Below are positions 43,807 through 53,303 of a DNA stretch of 64,000 bases, piece by piece. Numbering within the stretch: the stretch's first letter is position 1; the number at the start of each line of letters is the position of its first letter. The position numbers were made by a program, and so were the translations under genes. Source of the DNA: Acidobacteriota bacterium (GTDB lineage: Bacteria; Acidobacteriota; Terriglobia; Acidiferrales; UBA7541); the NCBI GenBank assembly GCA_003165465.1, contig PLUM01000111.1:1-64000 (forward strand), given 5' to 3'. Under the pieces are notes generated by a model. The model was not told the origin of the DNA. It did not search any database and was given only the letters and a program-made list of their open reading frames with translations.

Positions 43807-44244
43807 ATGCCCATAGAGCGAATCACTCCGCCACTCGATTACCTGCAAGCCGCTTCCCGCTCGTCCCTGCAAAATTTCGAGCTGACGCGCTTGAACCAGG
43901 CCGCCAATCTCCGGAACGAAATCGGCACACTGATGGATCAATGGATTATTGAGACGTCCCACGCCCTGCTGGCCCGTTGGATCCTCGACAACCCCCACAT
44001 GATCCGACCCGTCCCCGGCGCATCGTCCGAACTCGTCCATCCCGTCTCCCATCAGCCCGCCGCCCTCTTCTCCAATCCGAACGCGAACCTGAATCCGAAC
44101 GCGAACCCGACTCCCCGCCCCGCAACCCGCCCCGCCAAAACATTCTCCCCGTCAACCGCTTCCACCAAAGCCCCCACCGCTCCCCCGCGCTTCTCCACTC
44201 CTCCAAAGCGCCTGCAACCACAAAAAGTAAAAAGGACCGCATAA
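43807..44244 (+). CDS. Unknown protein with helical N-terminus and Pro/Thr tail
   Basis: This 145-residue protein starts at MPIERITPPLDYLQAAS, with GGAG about seven bases upstream. The N-terminal half is helical (ASRSSLQNFELTRLNQAANL, LMDQWIIETSHALLARWIL); the C-terminal half is low-complexity (NPNANLNPNANP, then Pro/Thr/Ala-rich) and basic at the end. No family is recognised. It stands at the outer edge of the phage region. Confidence 0.5.
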   Translation: MPIERITPPLDYLQAASRSSLQNFELTRLNQAANLRNEIGTLMDQWIIETSHALLARWILDNPHMIRPVPGASSELVHPVSHQPAALFSNPNANLNPNANPTPRPATRPAKTFSPSTASTKAPTAPPRFSTPPKRLQPQKVKRTA

Positions 44245-45239
44245 AGCAAATCACCAAAAACCAAAAGTGATTCAGCCCCGTCGCCCGAAACCCCGGCCAT
44301 GCGCAGCCTGCACGCCCCCATTAAAATTTCCCATCTCGCCAGCACCCGTTTTTGCCCCGAACATCCCTGCATGCCAGCTCGCGCTCTCTTGCCGCCGAAG
44401 CCCAGCCCGTGTTCTCTCGACGCCGAATGCCAGCCCGCGCTCTCTTGACGCTGAAAGCCGGCCTGTGCTCGGTGGACCTTGACTTTCCCTTCGCGCGCCG
44501 CACCACCCAATTCCCCGCCGCTCGACCGCCCCCTCCCACGCGCTCCCCGCGAAAGTTGGCCCGGCAAGCACGCCTCCAATTCCAAATCCCCGCACCCCAG
44601 ACAATCTCCGCACCCGAAACATTCCCGCACCTCGGAAATAAGCTGTAGCCCGGCAAAAACCAAACCATAAAACCAGCAATATCCAATCCATCCGAGAAAA
44701 CCACCTCAACATCAACCAAATAAAAAAACAAAAGCAGAAAAGCCCACCCAAAACAAATACTTCAATCACCCGCTACTTAACCATACAGCTATATATACCA
44801 CTACGTAATAAAACACCCACATGCAACACTAACATCCCACCAACTCCCCTTATCCCACCCCCAAATATCCCCTATGTCCGCCTCACTTGTTATAGCTTAT
44901 GATTGGTTCCAGTTGAGGATGAGAAGGGACGTTATGATTGAAGTGACTGGCTCGGACTGCTGTTTTTTTATAAAACTGACGGTATTTTGTTCCATTGTTT
45001 ATATCAGCGTAACTGACATAAACATGCGGTTAGGGAAGTCTGGACGAGGTATGGTGCGTGAGGAATTTGGTCCTTGGTAGGTACATTAGGAAGTGTCCAC
45101 TTGGGGGTCTTAGTGGACACGCCGGAGCGAGTGGGCGTTAAGAAAGTAGCGACGGTGGTGGTGGGTGGGGACTGGGAAACGCGGAGTCATCGAGGAACAT
45201 TGGAGACGGGCAAATCGCTTGAGCGAATAGTGCAACGGC
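44245..45239. other. Decayed repeats and AT-rich sequence
   Basis: No gene is seen. Around 44270-44500 there are three or four degenerate, tandem CACAGGCT-type units. From 44700 to 45060 the sequence is AT-rich without recognisable features. At about 45090-45120 GTGTCCACT and AGTGGACAC form an inverted repeat. Confidence 0.6.
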
Positions 45240-45645
45240 ACGCGGTCAATGCATGGAACATATCGACGCGCTACATGCCCTTGAAAAACAATTCGCTGCT
45301 AGACGGTGTGCCAACGGTGCGAGTTCCGCAACGCTCGGGCAAGACCGTTGGTGGACTTACCGAGGCAACGGCTGGGAGAGAAACTGGAAAAACTATCGAT
45401 AAAATCCCACACGGCGATGGCTGCGCATTACACGCTGCCACGCTGGGACGCGCTCGTGTGCTACTGCGACGACGGCCGTATCTAGATCGACAATAATGCC
45501 GCCGAAGCGAAACGTTCCTTGCACGCCGTCGTTCCAGGCCGCAAGAATTGTCTATGCGCCGGGTCCAATGCAGGCAGTGAATGCGCCCGCCGCGACATGC
45601 GGGCTGATTGGTAGCGTCAAACGGAATGGTCCGCCTGCCCTTCGG
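45240..45645 (+). pseudogene. IS66-family transposase remnant
   Basis: Only the C-terminal end of an IS66 transposase remains. In successive frames the sequence reads RQRLGEKLEKLSIKSHTAM, HYTLPRWDALVCYCDDGRI, then after an in-frame TAG IDNNAAEAKRSLHAVVPG and, after another frameshift, LIGSVKRNG, matching the conserved IDNNAAER region. At least two frameshifts and one stop make it inactive. It marks the border between the phage half and the host half. Confidence 0.8.
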
Positions 45646-45692
45646 AATTCAGATAAACCCTAAAGGTAATAGAAGTCTGGGTGACCGGTGAT

Positions 45693-47489
45693 TCAAAATC
45701 CAGCCGGGCGTTCGCCTGCCACGTTAAAGATATGCTCCAGCGCGAGGCCGGCGCGGCCCAAAGTTCCCTCGTCGAAAAGACGGCCAATCAATGTGATGCC
45801 GTGCGGCACGCGGCGCGGGGGGTTAAACGTCGGAGGCGGTTTATTGGGATCTGGCGCCCAGTCGCTTCGGGCCGTGGATACCTCGACGAAGCCCGCGCGC
45901 AACGTCAGCGATGGATGCCCGGTGAAATTGGCGATCGTGAGCATTTCGTCACGGAGTGAGGGCACTAGAAGCAGGTCAACACTGGAGAATACGCGAGCCA
46001 TCTCCATAGCGACGCTGCGGCGGAACCGGTCGGTCTGAACGAAGTCCACAGCCGAAAGAAATCGGGATTGGCGGAAAATGTTGGGCCACGCGTCGTGCAC
46101 TTGCATTTTAAGCTGGTCCAGACCGTGACTCAGCGTGAGATCTTCAAAGGCAGCGGCCGCCTCAGCAAATAAGAGTAGGTTCAGAGAGTCATACGGCCAG
46201 TCGGGAATGGATACTTCAACCGGAATCATGCCTGCCTTTCGGACCGCGTCCAAGGCATTTCGGTCCACCTCGGTAGCGGGACTTTCTTTCATCCATGCAG
46301 GGAAATAGCCTACGCGCAGTCCTTGCACGCTCGCGCCTGCGTCGAAATCAAGCTTGCTGGGCACGCTCGACAAATCGCCCGCGTCGGGCCCGGAGATCGC
46401 GCGCAGAACCAACATGGCGTCGGCGACGCTTCGGGTCATCGGGCCAAGCTTGTCCAGCGACCAACAAAGCGTCATGGCTCCCGTGCGCGGCACGCGACCG
46501 TAGGTGGGGCGCAATCCCGTAATTCCGCAGCGCATGGAAGGGCTTACGATGCTGCCTTCGGTCTCGCTGCCGATCGCGAAACCTACAAGGCCCGCCGCCG
46601 TGGCAGAGCCAGGGCCCGCGCTTGATCCTGACGAGCCTTCCTCGATCAGCCACGGGTTCATTGTCTGGCCGCCGAACCAGATATCGTTGAGGGCCAGAGC
46701 GCCCAAACTGAGCTTCGCAACGAGTACTGCGCCTGCCTCGTGAAGACGTTTCACAACGGCCGCGTCTTTTTCGGGAATGCGTTTCCGGAAGGGCTCGGCT
46801 CCGTATGTGGTGGGAATTCCGGCGGTATCCAAGAGGTCCTTCGTGCCCCAAGGGATTCCGTGGAGCGGACCGCGGTACTTCCCTGCCGCAATTTCCGCGT
46901 CGGCTTTCCTGGCTTGCGTGAGCGCAAGATCACTCGTGAGGGTAATGACGCAACGCAATGTGGGATCGAATTTGGCGAGCCGGTCGAGATAGATTCGGGT
47001 GAGCCGTTCGGAGGAAAGCTTTCGCTGTTCGATCCAGCGGGAAAGACGAGTCAGCGACGCGAAGGCGATTTCGTCATCCTTTGCCGGCAAGGGGCCAGGA
47101 TCGGTTGCATTAAGGATAAATCTGTCGCGTTCAGGGCCGCGCTTCTCGCCGGGCAGTACCGGATCCCAGTGCGACCATGGGGCAATCGCCGGATCCAACG
47201 CAACTTTGCGAGGACCAGTACGCCGCTCATACACTGCGGCCATATTTGCCCGCCAGCTACGAGCGGACAGGTCACGCTCCGAAGTCGTTAAATCGATCTG
47301 AACAAGCTTTTCGGCTTCGGCAAAAGTCGCGGGTGAGACTTCAGGCCCTACTGGCGCCGAAGTGCCAAATGCGGGCGGCATCCCAGCGGGCGGTTCGTCT
47401 TTTTTTTGCGGGCTGCTGCTACATCCCGCAGCCGCTCCCAGCAGAGCCAGCGACGAATGTGTCAGGAATGTCCTGCGCGATTTTGACAT
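45693..47489 (-). CDS. Amidase-family lipoprotein (Tat signal)
   Basis: This 598-residue protein has a twin-arginine start (SRRTFLTHSSLALLGAAAGC) ending in a lipobox with Cys23, so it is an exported lipoprotein. The amidase-signature domain has the catalytic Lys at GTKDLL (about 217), the cis-Ser in GSSGSSAGPG (about 285-292) and the nucleophile Ser in GSETEGSIVSP (about 313). It hydrolyses an amide bond of an unknown substrate. AAGGAGG lies six bases before the ATG. Confidence 0.9.
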   Translation of the reverse strand: MSKSRRTFLTHSSLALLGAAAGCSSSPQKKDEPPAGMPPAFGTSAPVGPEVSPATFAEAEKLVQIDLTTSERDLSARSWRANMAAVYERRTGPRKVALDPAIAPWSHWDPVLPGEKRGPERDRFILNATDPGPLPAKDDEIAFASLTRLSRWIEQRKLSSERLTRIYLDRLAKFDPTLRCVITLTSDLALTQARKADAEIAAGKYRGPLHGIPWGTKDLLDTAGIPTTYGAEPFRKRIPEKDAAVVKRLHEAGAVLVAKLSLGALALNDIWFGGQTMNPWLIEEGSSGSSAGPGSATAAGLVGFAIGSETEGSIVSPSMRCGITGLRPTYGRVPRTGAMTLCWSLDKLGPMTRSVADAMLVLRAISGPDAGDLSSVPSKLDFDAGASVQGLRVGYFPAWMKESPATEVDRNALDAVRKAGMIPVEVSIPDWPYDSLNLLLFAEAAAAFEDLTLSHGLDQLKMQVHDAWPNIFRQSRFLSAVDFVQTDRFRRSVAMEMARVFSSVDLLLVPSLRDEMLTIANFTGHPSLTLRAGFVEVSTARSDWAPDPNKPPPTFNPPRRVPHGITLIGRLFDEGTLGRAGLALEHIFNVAGERPAGF

Positions 47490-47689
47490 TTAGCCTCCTT
47501 ATTTATTACGGAACGTCCAGTAATGCGGTGGAGATGAAGATTGCAGCCGGATATGAAGCGCCAATCTACGCGCCCGCGACATGGCGCTTTGGGCAGAGTG
47601 GAACAGGAAAAACTCACGATTCCACCGCATCCTCGATACAATCTAAAATAAGGTCGATACGCCGCCGAGGATAACTCATTGCCCTCAGG

Positions 47690-49003
47690 TTGCCAACTCA
47701 AAGCGGCCCCAGACAGGATCGGCCGGTGGAAAGGAATCGCTACCTCCGAGGCTTAATAACGGCTCTCATTTTCGTCGGCGCTCTTTACCGCTACTGGCCT
47801 TATGATTTTCCACTGGGGCCGTGCGGCATTGGGTACGAGTCCTTGGAAATTGCGTGTTCTCTCGCCAGGAAAGCGTCGTTTTCCGATCCTTTTGCGATTC
47901 TGCCCACGGGGGCTTCGGCTCATCTCGCTCCTGTTTTTCCATGGGTCGTGTCGTTGCTAATTCGATGGTTTGGGGATGGACCGGCAGCCATGAACGCTGT
48001 TCAATGGATGGGAACGTTTGTCCTCGCACTTCAACTCAGCCTATGGCCATGGGCTAGCGAACAACTCGGCATGGGATTTCTAGCCGGAGTAATCGGGGCT
48101 GGCGCATGGCTCATCGCCGGATTCGCACTCCTTCCGATGTGGGAAGCGGTTTATGTCGCTCTCCCGATTCTCATATTGGTGATGTGCATGCATCGCGTTC
48201 TAAGCGAGCAAGTCTCGAACGTGTTTGCCTCGCTCACGGGGATACTCTGGGGATTTATTTTTCTTTTTAGTCCCGTACCGCTTCTTTCCTACCTGGCGTT
48301 GACCCTTTGGATTGCCTTCTTTAAGCGGATTCGACGCATTCAAACACTGGCGCTGATCGTGATTCCCTTTGTGGTCATCACCCCATGGATGGTTAGAAAT
48401 TATGAAGTGTTTCATCACCTAGTGCCGATTCGCGACAACTTTGGTATTGAATTGTGGAGCGCGAACAACCCCTGCGCTACGTTCTCGTTCGACAAAAACC
48501 GCTCCACTGATTGCTACAACCATCCCAACGAAAGCGTTTCCGAGGCAAAGATCGTGCGGGCATCGGGTGAATACGCATATAACCAGCTAAAATTGCGCGA
48601 AACACTGAAGTGGATCGGGAACAATCCCGGACAATTCGCGAACCTTACTAGGGAACGTTTTCTGGCCTTCTGGTTTTACGTTCCGGGGGTAAGTTATTTT
48701 TCCGGTCAGAGTGTTCCAGTGAGTATCCTGATCATCTGGCTGGCTGCGCCACTAAGCATCGGAGGACTATGGCTGCTCTTTAAGACTGACCGCAATGCAG
48801 CGGGATTGATCCTGGTTTGGCTGGTCCTATTTCCTCCGGCTTACTATTTCCTGGCGTTCACCACGCGCTATCGATACCCGATCCTATGGGCGAGCTTTAT
48901 GCCCGCAGCGTTTTTTCTCATCAGAGTCACTCAGGGAATTTGGCACGCCCTGAGGAATTCGGATCCCGTGCCGTTGATCGCTGACAATCCTCAGGAAAGT
49001 TGA
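47690..49003 (+). CDS. Membrane glycosyltransferase (GT-C type)
   Basis: This protein of up to 437 residues has 9-10 membrane segments and the C-terminal signature of the dolichyl-phosphate-sugar/ArnT-like glycosyltransferases (FVVITPWMVRNYEVFHHLVPI, NFGIELWSANNP). It transfers a sugar from a lipid carrier on the outer side of the membrane; the substrate is unknown. The start is a TTG at 47690 or, more likely, the GTG at 47726 with AGGA eight bases upstream. It is divergent from the amidase gene. Confidence 0.75.
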   Translation: MPTQSGPRQDRPVERNRYLRGLITALIFVGALYRYWPYDFPLGPCGIGYESLEIACSLARKASFSDPFAILPTGASAHLAPVFPWVVSLLIRWFGDGPAAMNAVQWMGTFVLALQLSLWPWASEQLGMGFLAGVIGAGAWLIAGFALLPMWEAVYVALPILILVMCMHRVLSEQVSNVFASLTGILWGFIFLFSPVPLLSYLALTLWIAFFKRIRRIQTLALIVIPFVVITPWMVRNYEVFHHLVPIRDNFGIELWSANNPCATFSFDKNRSTDCYNHPNESVSEAKIVRASGEYAYNQLKLRETLKWIGNNPGQFANLTRERFLAFWFYVPGVSYFSGQSVPVSILIIWLAAPLSIGGLWLLFKTDRNAAGLILVWLVLFPPAYYFLAFTTRYRYPILWASFMPAAFFLIRVTQGIWHALRNSDPVPLIADNPQES

Positions 49004-49163
49004 CGGTTTAGAGTTAAGAGTCGAGAGTCAGATCCCATCATCCATGCACGAATGATAACTGGATTGGATTGCTGCTTCTGATGTTTCGATCTAATCACCA
49101 GTCACCAACCACTTGTCACCATTAGCCAATCACATTTTCCTGAATTGAATTAAACGAGGGCGA
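49004..49163. other. Short intergenic gap with decayed repeats
   Basis: A gap of 160 bases between convergent genes with weak ACCAGTCACCAACCAC repeats and no visible terminator or gene. Confidence 0.6.
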
Positions 49164-50549
49164 TTACAGTGTGTCGTCTTTGGTTTCGCGCGCGGCAAGA
49201 AGGCCGATGAACGTCAGGGCCGCCGCTCCGGAAAGATAGTAGCCGACGTATTGCAGGCCGTAGGATTTGGCGAGCCATGTGGCGATGTAGGGCGCGAGTG
49301 AAGCACCGAAAATTCCAGCGAAGGTGAATGTCAGCGAGCTTCCGGTGTAGCGCACCGATGTGGGGAAAAGTTCGGACAGCACCGTGCCGAGCGGGCCGTA
49401 CGTGAGGCCCATCAAGGACAGGCCTAGCGTCATCATCAGCACGGCCCCCGTTGTCCCGGCAAGAAACATCGGCGCCATGACGAGTCCGAACGCGGCGATT
49501 GCCGCCGTTACCCAGAGGAGCGTGCTACGGCGGCCACGCTCGGCCAGGAGCGCGCCGACGGGAATAAACAGGGCGAAGAACACGACCGAGATCAATTGCA
49601 TGACCAGAAACTTCTGCCGGCTGTAACCGAGTGCCGTGGTGCCCCAGGACAAGGCAAAAACCGTCATCAAGTAGAAAAGCACGAACGTGGCGAGCGCCGT
49701 GAGCGTGCCAACGAGCAGCGTTCGGGGGTGCTCGCGGAACACCGTCAGCATTGGGACCTTCACGCGCGCTCTCTTGCTGAGGGCGTCGCGAAACACGGGC
49801 GTTTCGGTGATCGTCAGGCGCACGTAGAGGCCAACGAGAACGAGCGCGGCGCTTGCCAGAAACGGAATACGCCAACCGAAGGAGAAGAATTGCTCGTCGG
49901 TGAGCCACCGGGAGAGCACAAGAAAAATGCCTCCGGAAAAGAGGAATCCGGCCGGCGCGCCGAGTTGCGGAAACATGCCGTACCACGCGCGTTTTCCTGG
50001 CGGCGCATTTTCGATCGCAAGCAGCACGGCGCCGCCCCACTCGCCGCCCAGCCCAAGTCCCTGCCCGAAACGAAAAAACGCGAGGAGCGCCGGAGCGGCT
50101 ACGCCGATGGTCCGGTAACCCGGCAGCGTGCCAATGGCGACGGTCGATATCCCCATGGTGAGCAGCGCCGCAACCAGTGTCGCTTTGCGCCCGACGCGAT
50201 CGCCGAAATGTCCGAAGAGCGCCGAGCCAACGGGCCGCGCGAAAAACGCGATCGCAAATGTGGCCAGCGAAGCGAGCGTGGCGGAAGCCGGGTCGGACGA
50301 AGGGAAAAATAGTCTGGGGAAAACAAGCACAGCCGCCGTCGCGAAGATGTAGAAATCAAAAAACTCGATCGTCGTGCCAATCAGACTGGCAAATAGCACC
50401 TGGGCCGGCTTGTTGACAGACACACCCGCGACGGGAACATCCTGACTGATCACAACGCTGATGTGGTTGGTTTCGCTCAACGGGTTCCAGCTTACCTCAT
50501 CTTTGCCTCGATTCAACTTCCGGATTATCGATGCCAGCGCGAATGGCAA
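49164..50549 (-). CDS. MHS-family MFS transporter
   Basis: This protein of about 461 residues has 12 membrane segments and the metabolite:proton symporter signatures FGHFGDRVGRKATL and FFRFGQGLGLGGEWGGAV, as in ProP/ShiA-like carriers. The substrate (a small organic acid, osmolyte or similar) cannot be told. The first 25-40 residues may not be coding: no good start is obvious, and a GTG at VISQDVPVAG or one at VSVNKPAQVL are alternatives. Confidence 0.85.
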   Translation of the reverse strand: MPFALASIIRKLNRGKDEVSWNPLSETNHISVVISQDVPVAGVSVNKPAQVLFASLIGTTIEFFDFYIFATAAVLVFPRLFFPSSDPASATLASLATFAIAFFARPVGSALFGHFGDRVGRKATLVAALLTMGISTVAIGTLPGYRTIGVAAPALLAFFRFGQGLGLGGEWGGAVLLAIENAPPGKRAWYGMFPQLGAPAGFLFSGGIFLVLSRWLTDEQFFSFGWRIPFLASAALVLVGLYVRLTITETPVFRDALSKRARVKVPMLTVFREHPRTLLVGTLTALATFVLFYLMTVFALSWGTTALGYSRQKFLVMQLISVVFFALFIPVGALLAERGRRSTLLWVTAAIAAFGLVMAPMFLAGTTGAVLMMTLGLSLMGLTYGPLGTVLSELFPTSVRYTGSSLTFTFAGIFGASLAPYIATWLAKSYGLQYVGYYLSGAAALTFIGLLAARETKDDTL

Positions 50550-50654
50550 ATTCGTTGCGCCGCAGGCGGAAGAGGCGTAGGATGCGCAAATCAGAAGGCC
50601 CAGCCAGAAATTTCCGTTTTAAATTCGAGAAAGAAATCCGTGAGAGGAGATCAC

Positions 50655-51119
50655 ATGAAAATCAGGACAATTTTTCTCAGCATTGCGGCGATCTTTGCCG
50701 TCGTCGCGGTGAGTTTTGCCGCCGACGTGAACATGGGCACCTGGAAACTGAACGATGCCAAGTCCAAGATCAGCGCCGGAGCCCCGAAAAATAACATGGT
50801 CGTCATTGCGGTCGCGGGCGACAGCGTGAAAGTCACCGTGGACGGAGCCGGAGCCGACGGCAAGGCGGCGCATAACGAATGGACGGGCAAGTTCGACGGC
50901 AAAGATTACCCAATTGCCGGTGATCCAGCGGCTGATGCGCGGGCGTATAAGCCGGTCAACGATCACACTCTGGCGCTGACCGAGAAGAAGGGCGGCAAGG
51001 TAACGATTACGGGTAGAGTTGTCGTCTCGGCTGACGGGAAGACACGCACCGTTACCGTCAACGGAACGGATGCCAACGGCAAAAAAATGAGCGTCACGTT
51101 TGTTTACGACAAGCAGTAG
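50655..51119 (+). CDS. Small secreted protein, unknown
   Basis: This 154-residue protein starts at MKIRTIFLSIAAIFAVV, with GAGGAG six bases upstream. A Sec signal peptide (about 1-22) precedes a beta-rich mature part with TWKLNDAKSKISAGAPKN and TLALTEKKGGKVTITGRVV. No family is named. Likely periplasmic. Confidence 0.75.
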   Translation: MKIRTIFLSIAAIFAVVAVSFAADVNMGTWKLNDAKSKISAGAPKNNMVVIAVAGDSVKVTVDGAGADGKAAHNEWTGKFDGKDYPIAGDPAADARAYKPVNDHTLALTEKKGGKVTITGRVVVSADGKTRTVTVNGTDANGKKMSVTFVYDKQ

Positions 51120-51361
51120 CGGGCAGGCCTGCTAAACACCCGAAGGGCTGCGGCCTCCTGCGGCCATTTATAGATATTAGAATCCTGCCGTTCTTGGACC
51201 GCTACCGCCCGACCTGCGCTTCCAGGCTCTACTCCAGAAAATGAATCTGGCGTAGACGGCTGATTCTCGGTCTCTTGAATAGCGCAAACCAACAACGATT
51301 GACAAGTCAAGTTGCGTCAGTAAGAATATGTGGCAGAAACCTTCACAATTGGAGGCTCGAC
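51120..51361. other. Intergenic gap
   Basis: About 240 bases without a recognised gene or repeat, upstream of the ferredoxin start; a promoter is expected here but none is clear. Confidence 0.5.
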
Positions 51362-51739
51362 GTGGCGTATTCGGCTCCTAGCATCGAGGAATTTCAAGCG
51401 GGGATAGTCGTCAAGCAATCGCCCATATCCACGGGCACGACGACGCAGCGGAAACGCAAACCCCACATTCTTGCGGTGATCAATGAATGCTGCACGGGAT
51501 GCGCCGGTTCGCCCGCCTGCGTCGAGTACTGTCCGGTTGCGGATTGCATGTATTGGGCGCCGGACGAAGACCACGCCCCGTTTGGCCGCATTATCGTCGA
51601 TCCACTGCTCTGCATCGGCTGCAAGCTGTGCACCAGCAAAGGCCCCGACGGCGCGTTCCTCGAAGGCTGCCCGTGGGACGCCATCGATATGATTCCGCTC
51701 GCCGAGTTTGAAGCTGACAATGGACCGCTGCCGTTTTGA
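51362..51739 (+). CDS. Two-cluster [4Fe-4S] ferredoxin
   Basis: This 125-residue protein has a GTG start with GGAGG six bases upstream. It has two Fe-S cysteine sets: NECCTGCAGSPACVEYCPV and LLCIGCKLCTSKGPDGAFLEGCPW. The extra spacing inside the sets resembles the bacterial ferredoxin group that serves electron transfer to unknown partners. No partner gene is adjacent. An incomplete family G repeat (51794-51884) follows. Confidence 0.85.
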   Translation: MAYSAPSIEEFQAGIVVKQSPISTGTTTQRKRKPHILAVINECCTGCAGSPACVEYCPVADCMYWAPDEDHAPFGRIIVDPLLCIGCKLCTSKGPDGAFLEGCPWDAIDMIPLAEFEADNGPLPF

Positions 51740-52001
51740 GAGCGGTGATTCGTGAATCGTGATTTGTGATTCGTGAACGGCTAATAAGAGGACTTTGTCA
51801 TTCCGAGCGAAGCGAGGAATCTCGCTTCGATTCAAGCTTAAGAAACGAAAGAGAGATTCCTCGCTTCGCTCGGAATGACAAAATATTATTTTCCCCTCAA
51901 CTTGTAAACCTTGACCTACTGAAAAACGCCCCATCCTCTTTTCCGCATTTCTTGGTTTTATCCGCGTCAATCCGCGTTCATCCGTGGTTCCACTTTTGGA
52001 T

Positions 52002-53303
52002 TTACTCTCCGCGAATCAAATCCGCGCGCGATTCGCGGCGGCGAATGACTCTGGCTTTGTTTCCATCCACCAGGATTTCCGCGGGGCGCGGGCGCGAATT
52101 GTAGTTCGAGGCTTCCACAAAACCGTACGCTCCGGCTCCCCACAGGACCAGCACATCCTCGGGAGCGACTTCTCCGAGCGGCCAATCCTGAACGAAGCAA
52201 TCGCCCGATTCACACACGGGGCCGACGATGTCGGCGCGAGCGAGCGCTCCGGCGGAGCGCTTGGCGCGCGTGATGGGATGCGTCGCGTCGTACAGCGCGG
52301 GGCGCATGAAATCGTTCATGGCGGCGTCCGCGATGACGAATTTCTTGCCGCGATTTTGCTTGGTGTAGAGCACGCGCATCAGGAGAACGCCCGCGGGACC
52401 GATGAGCGATCTCCCCGGCTCGACCAGCAAGTGGCAGCCAAGCGGCTGAGCGACGCGCGCCAGTTCCGCGGCCCATGCCGCTTTTTCCGGAGGCTGCTCG
52501 GACGTATAACGAATGCCGAGGCCGCCGCCGCAATCAAGGTAACGGAGCGTGATGCCCTTGGCACGAAGCTCGCGCACGAATCCGGCCAGGCGCGCAAGAG
52601 CGCGCCGGTGAGGAGCGAGCGATAAAATCTGCGATCCGATATGCGCGCTGACTCCCTGCCAGTCAATCCAGCGGGAATCCTTGTATTGCAAATAGAGGCC
52701 GCGCGCCGTGTCCCAATCAATCCCAAATTTGTGGCTGTGGTGTCCGGTGGAGATGTGGCGATGCCCGCCGGCTTTCACATCGGGATTCACGCGGATGGAC
52801 GCCGCCGCGCGCACACGCAGGCGCGAGGCCTCCGAAACCAGCAGGTCGAGTTCCGCGGGAGATTCGACGTTGAACAGAAGGATACGCGTGCGGAGCGCCT
52901 CGCGAATTTCCTCGCGGGATTTTCCGACGCCCGAAAAAACGATGCGGTTTCCTGGGACGCCGATCCGCCGCAAGCGGTACAGTTCCCCGCCCGAGACGAT
53001 GTCAAATCCGCTGCCGAGCGCGGCAAAGACGCGCAGGATGCCCAGATTTGAATTGGCCTTCACAGCGTAGCAAATCGTGTGCGGGAGCGCGCCGAACGCC
53101 GAGTCCATGCGGCGGTAGGCCTGCTCGATGCTCGCGCGGCTGTACAGATATGCGGGCGTGCCAAACTTTTTCGCGGCGGCCGCGACCGAGACGCCTTCGC
53201 AATAGAGTTGAGACCCGCGATAGGAAAACCCGGGAGTATAGCTCGCCGGATCGACAACTTCGGCGGAGTGGAAAGAGCGCGAATGCGACGATGCAGCGCT
53301 CAC
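52002..53303 (-). CDS. lysA: Diaminopimelate decarboxylase
   Basis: This 433-residue fold-type III PLP enzyme catalyses the last step of lysine synthesis. The PLP lysine is in ICYAVKANSN; further motifs are HIGSQ, the glycine-rich loop LLVEPGRSLIGPAG and the substrate/dimer CESGDCF. GTG start; the start codon overlaps the stop of the phosphatase gene (GTGA), so the two are translationally coupled. Family length is normal. Confidence 0.92.
   Translation of the reverse strand: MSAASSHSRSFHSAEVVDPASYTPGFSYRGSQLYCEGVSVAAAAKKFGTPAYLYSRASIEQAYRRMDSAFGALPHTICYAVKANSNLGILRVFAALGSGFDIVSGGELYRLRRIGVPGNRIVFSGVGKSREEIREALRTRILLFNVESPAELDLLVSEASRLRVRAAASIRVNPDVKAGGHRHISTGHHSHKFGIDWDTARGLYLQYKDSRWIDWQGVSAHIGSQILSLAPHRRALARLAGFVRELRAKGITLRYLDCGGGLGIRYTSEQPPEKAAWAAELARVAQPLGCHLLVEPGRSLIGPAGVLLMRVLYTKQNRGKKFVIADAAMNDFMRPALYDATHPITRAKRSAGALARADIVGPVCESGDCFVQDWPLGEVAPEDVLVLWGAGAYGFVEASNYNSRPRPAEILVDGNKARVIRRRESRADLIRGE

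Noticed and set aside
45074-45496. 140-residue plus-strand frame
   Set aside because: Runs out of frame through the IS66 remnant; the conserved transposase residues are in another frame.
50463-50654. 64-residue extension of the secreted protein
   Set aside because: It lacks coding character and the signal peptide begins at the GAGGAG-preceded ATG at 50655.
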